From the NCBI RefSeq assembly GCF_011075055.1, contig NC_058141.1:15943639-16007638 (forward strand): DNA of 64,000 nt, given 5' to 3'. Below are positions 61,708 to 64,000 of the stretch, one piece after another; within the stretch, counting starts at the first letter, position 1; the number at the start of each line of letters is the position of its first letter. The notes beneath the pieces are model-generated. The model had not been told where the DNA came from. It saw nothing but the letters and a program-made list of their open reading frames with translations, and ran no database searches. Position numbers and translations under genes: made by a program. Source of the stretch: Mangifera indica (taxonomy: Eukaryota > Streptophyta > Magnoliopsida > Sapindales > Anacardiaceae).

Positions 61708-63722
61708 CTATGAGCAAGATTTGATTAGTTTAAAATTGTGGAAGCTTCGTCTCCTGAAAAAGTTTCCAAAGAAGAAACTTGTTGCTGCCTCCTGAGGAAG
61801 TTTCGCAGACATATCTGACTTCCCTTTAACCCGAAGCACAGTTTGTCCTATCTGATCTTGAATCAAATCAATAATTTTGGGGTCGACAGGATTCCCAGAC
61901 ACATCCGTCACAAAGAAACTACCTTTGGCTTTACCTCCGTTTGTCCATATTTCTGCTCTTCTAATGTTCAAACCATTCTCACGAAGTATCCTCGTAATAT
62001 CTGAAAGAAGACCAAACCGATCATCTGTACACACTTCAAGCTCTAGGCCCTACATTAACACAGAATTTTGCCATCAGTCATGTATAATCTATTTCCCCCC
62101 ACCCCAAGAAAAAAAAAATATTGATGAAGAAATAAAACAAACCTCTGAGGCTCGCCTCTCAATAGCTGCTTCAAGACAAGCCATAACTCGTTGTCTCTCA
62201 GCTTCTGAACTTATAGGGAATCCATCCACATGTTTGATGTAGTATTCCTGCAAAATTAGTTTTCCAGAGTTATAAAAATTAAGCCACTGCTGTGCTCAAT
62301 TCATCCATGATAAAACCATCTGTAATCATACTTGATAAGCTTCTGTTGTTCCGGTGATAACTGTGCCATGATAAACCACATATTGCATATCTGTTAAACT
62401 GCATAGAATGTCAAACATTAACTTAGGCCGGTCTGGGGACCTTATAGTCACTGCTGTATAGTCTCGATCACTGCAATCCATCAGTGTTACATGAGGCCTT
62501 GAAGTTTCGCACTTGGGACTTTCAGGCCTCTCAAAATCCCTATCTGCGAACAACATTTGGTGTAATCTTCTTTCTCTGTACATTACCCCATTTGAAGAAA
62601 TGGACATTCGTGGGGTCCTGAAATCTGTACTGTCTCGCAAGATATTACAGAGGAGTTGCTTGATTTTTGACAGCCTTTCAGGGTCTTCAATTGCACAGCC
62701 GGATGATTGGTCTGTGACATGGAGAACCGCAGCAGCTCTGGCATTGTGCGTCCAAATGACGGCATTTACCACATTGCAGCTGAGGTCTGTTAGGACTGCA
62801 GACACTTCCGACAGTAATCCAGGCCTATCGGCGCCAGTTAGTTCTATTGAGGTGTGTTGTTCAGAGGGGATTACACCAACTGAGCTTCTCATTGAATTTA
62901 AGAAACTTGCATTGGTTTCAAGAGTCTGAAAAATGAAAAAATGAAGATTTTCAACATAAGATCTCCAAAATATTGAAAAACTTTGGCAATAAGAACGAAA
63001 TGTTGCTTACTGATTGTAGATAATTGACGGTTCCTTTCTCTCTGATCTTTTTCCCATCAGTGTCGGTAACATAAAAAACTGGAAAGCAAGATACAAAATT
63101 AGAAAATGACATGAAACAGAGATATATATATATTTTGTGAAGTAGGTAAATAAGCCATACCATCCATTAAATATCCTCCGTCAGAAGATACATATGCTTT
63201 TGTTATAAGAAGGTTTAGGTCTTTAAGAACTTGGAGAACTTCAAGCAAAAGACCGTGCCTATTGACGCCATCAACCTAAACAACAACAGTTAGATGTTGA
63301 AGACAATGGTAAAGAAATATTACTATTTCAGTTGCATCAACTACATTGAAAAATTGCAGTATTCACCTGTATAACAGTGGCATGCTCACAAACATCATTG
63401 TCAATCACCACCCTGCAGCCAAAAAATGCACATATAAGTAGAGAAATCGCGGAAATAGAGAGCTGGAAAAGCTTCAGAGAATTATTTCTCAGGCCACATA
63501 AACACAATCAATGTTGCAAAATACAAGATAACTTAAAACTTTCTGGCTCTAGAAAGAATTATCATGAGAAAGGAGAAAACAGTGAAGTAGACATGGCAGA
63601 GCTTGTCAAAACAACTGGAAAAGCAAAATTCTCTCAGACCCATAATCTAATTTTTCTTATGAATTCAAGCCTTACCTTGGAGGGTTCATTCTCCAGATAA
63701 GCTTTGCAAACTCATCTTCCAT
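61708..63722 (-). CDS. ACT domain repeat protein (ACR6/ACR3-like)
   Basis: ACR proteins are built almost wholly of ACT domains, which bind amino acids or other small ligands; some plant members are linked to amino-acid sensing. Seven exons, 63676-63722, 63367-63412, 63161-63275, 63011-63078, 62332-62925, 62143-62247 and 61708-62049, give 438 aa, a normal length. The start MEDEFAKLIWRMNPPRVVID is the family's conserved N-terminus. Four ACT domains follow: ATVIQVDGVNRHGLLLEVLQ; HTSIELTGADRPGLLSEVSA; TAVTIRSPDRPKLMFDILCS; LELEVCTDDRFGLLSDITRI. Conserved joins include RERRLHQMLFADRDFE and VDGFPISSEAERQRVMACLE. It ends GNFFRRRSFHNFKLIKSCS, as in group members recalled from Arabidopsis. No catalytic domain is present. 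The ligand is unknown. Confidence 0.94.
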
Positions 63723-64000
63723 TGCCAAACTATTAGTTTCTTCTAGGAACTCCAAATTTAGAAATAAAATTAGCTAGGAAGTTACAACTTACAACTAAAA
63801 AATCTTAGAGAAATGGTTGGCTTTTATACAGGAAGATTGAAGAGTAACGAACAAGAACAGACTGTTAATTTACCCATATTTGAGTAATAATAAAGTAGTT
63901 GCGTGCTGGGTAGCAATAGGCCAAAAGAAACAGTTAAGACGTATAAAGCTTCTTCCGATCTGCCTCACTCCATCTCTCGTGTTAGGTGAAACTACTAGCT
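63723..64000 (-). promoter_or_regulatory. Upstream region of the ACR gene
   Basis: Leader and promoter of the ACT-domain gene, cut by the window edge. A leader intron is possible. No distinct motif could be supported. Confidence 0.4.

Noticed and set aside
62513..62929. 138-codon plus-strand frame
   Set aside because: Exactly antisense to the large ACT-domain exon of the ACR gene.

Overview
This is nuclear DNA from a flowering plant. The gaps are AT-rich, introns are spliced GT-AG and number up to 19 per gene, and the proteins are plant-specific: a MUB protein, a TPD1-like peptide, a SAUR, a BAHD acyltransferase, an E+ class PPR protein and an ACR protein. The protein sequences look like a core eudicot, probably woody. 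I cannot name the species. No bacterial, viral, CRISPR or organellar content was seen.

Thirteen protein genes can be modelled, all apparently intact, and every multi-exon model keeps its reading frame across each splice. In order: RNA pseudouridine synthase 7-like (-, 3012-7822); membrane-anchored ubiquitin-fold protein (+, 8317-10651); glutamate-1-semialdehyde aminomutase (-, 11264-13568); TPD1-like secreted peptide (-, 14475-16030); MORC7/4-type ATPase (-, 18892-26723); SAUR (+, 32856-33401); FHT/ASFT-like BAHD acyltransferase (-, 42199-43766); DEK-domain chromatin protein (-, 45795-51454); 60S ribosomal protein L7a (+, 53484-55458); E+ PPR protein (-, 56234-57775); SWI3A-like chromatin-remodelling subunit (+, 58027-61163); ACT-domain-repeat protein (-, 61708-63722). 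The remaining entry is a 44-codon exon-like fragment (-, 45117-45251) of unknown identity. These are unrelated housekeeping or regulatory genes, not a cluster. Three chromatin proteins (MORC, DEK, SWI3A) lie within about 45 kb, which I treat as coincidence. Two head-to-head pairs, pseudouridine synthase/MUB and PPR/SWI3A, have short shared upstream regions of 494 and 251 bp.

The gene-poor stretches (1-3.0, 16.9-18.8, 26.8-32.8 and 33.4-42.2 kb) hold non-autonomous inverted-repeat elements. One family starts and ends in GGCCAAA-like termini and has three copies (33743-34474, 37782-38774, 39964-40731). Two of these have approximate 9-bp target duplications, which fits the Mutator superfamily. 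The middle copy is abutted on both sides by an exact 56-bp direct repeat and carries a GAAGACG-rich core with a 60-nt near-perfect palindrome; this is the most unusual structure in the window. A second family, rich in GAGCTCGA and with AGGGNTGGATT-like ends and 9-10 bp target duplications, has at least four recognisable copies, two of them inside introns of the MORC and DEK genes. A third element with inverted repeats over 200 bp sits at about 31.14-31.95 kb.

I did not find a new multi-gene system. The points worth a second look concern transposable-element structure, small changes in known genes, and promoter architecture.
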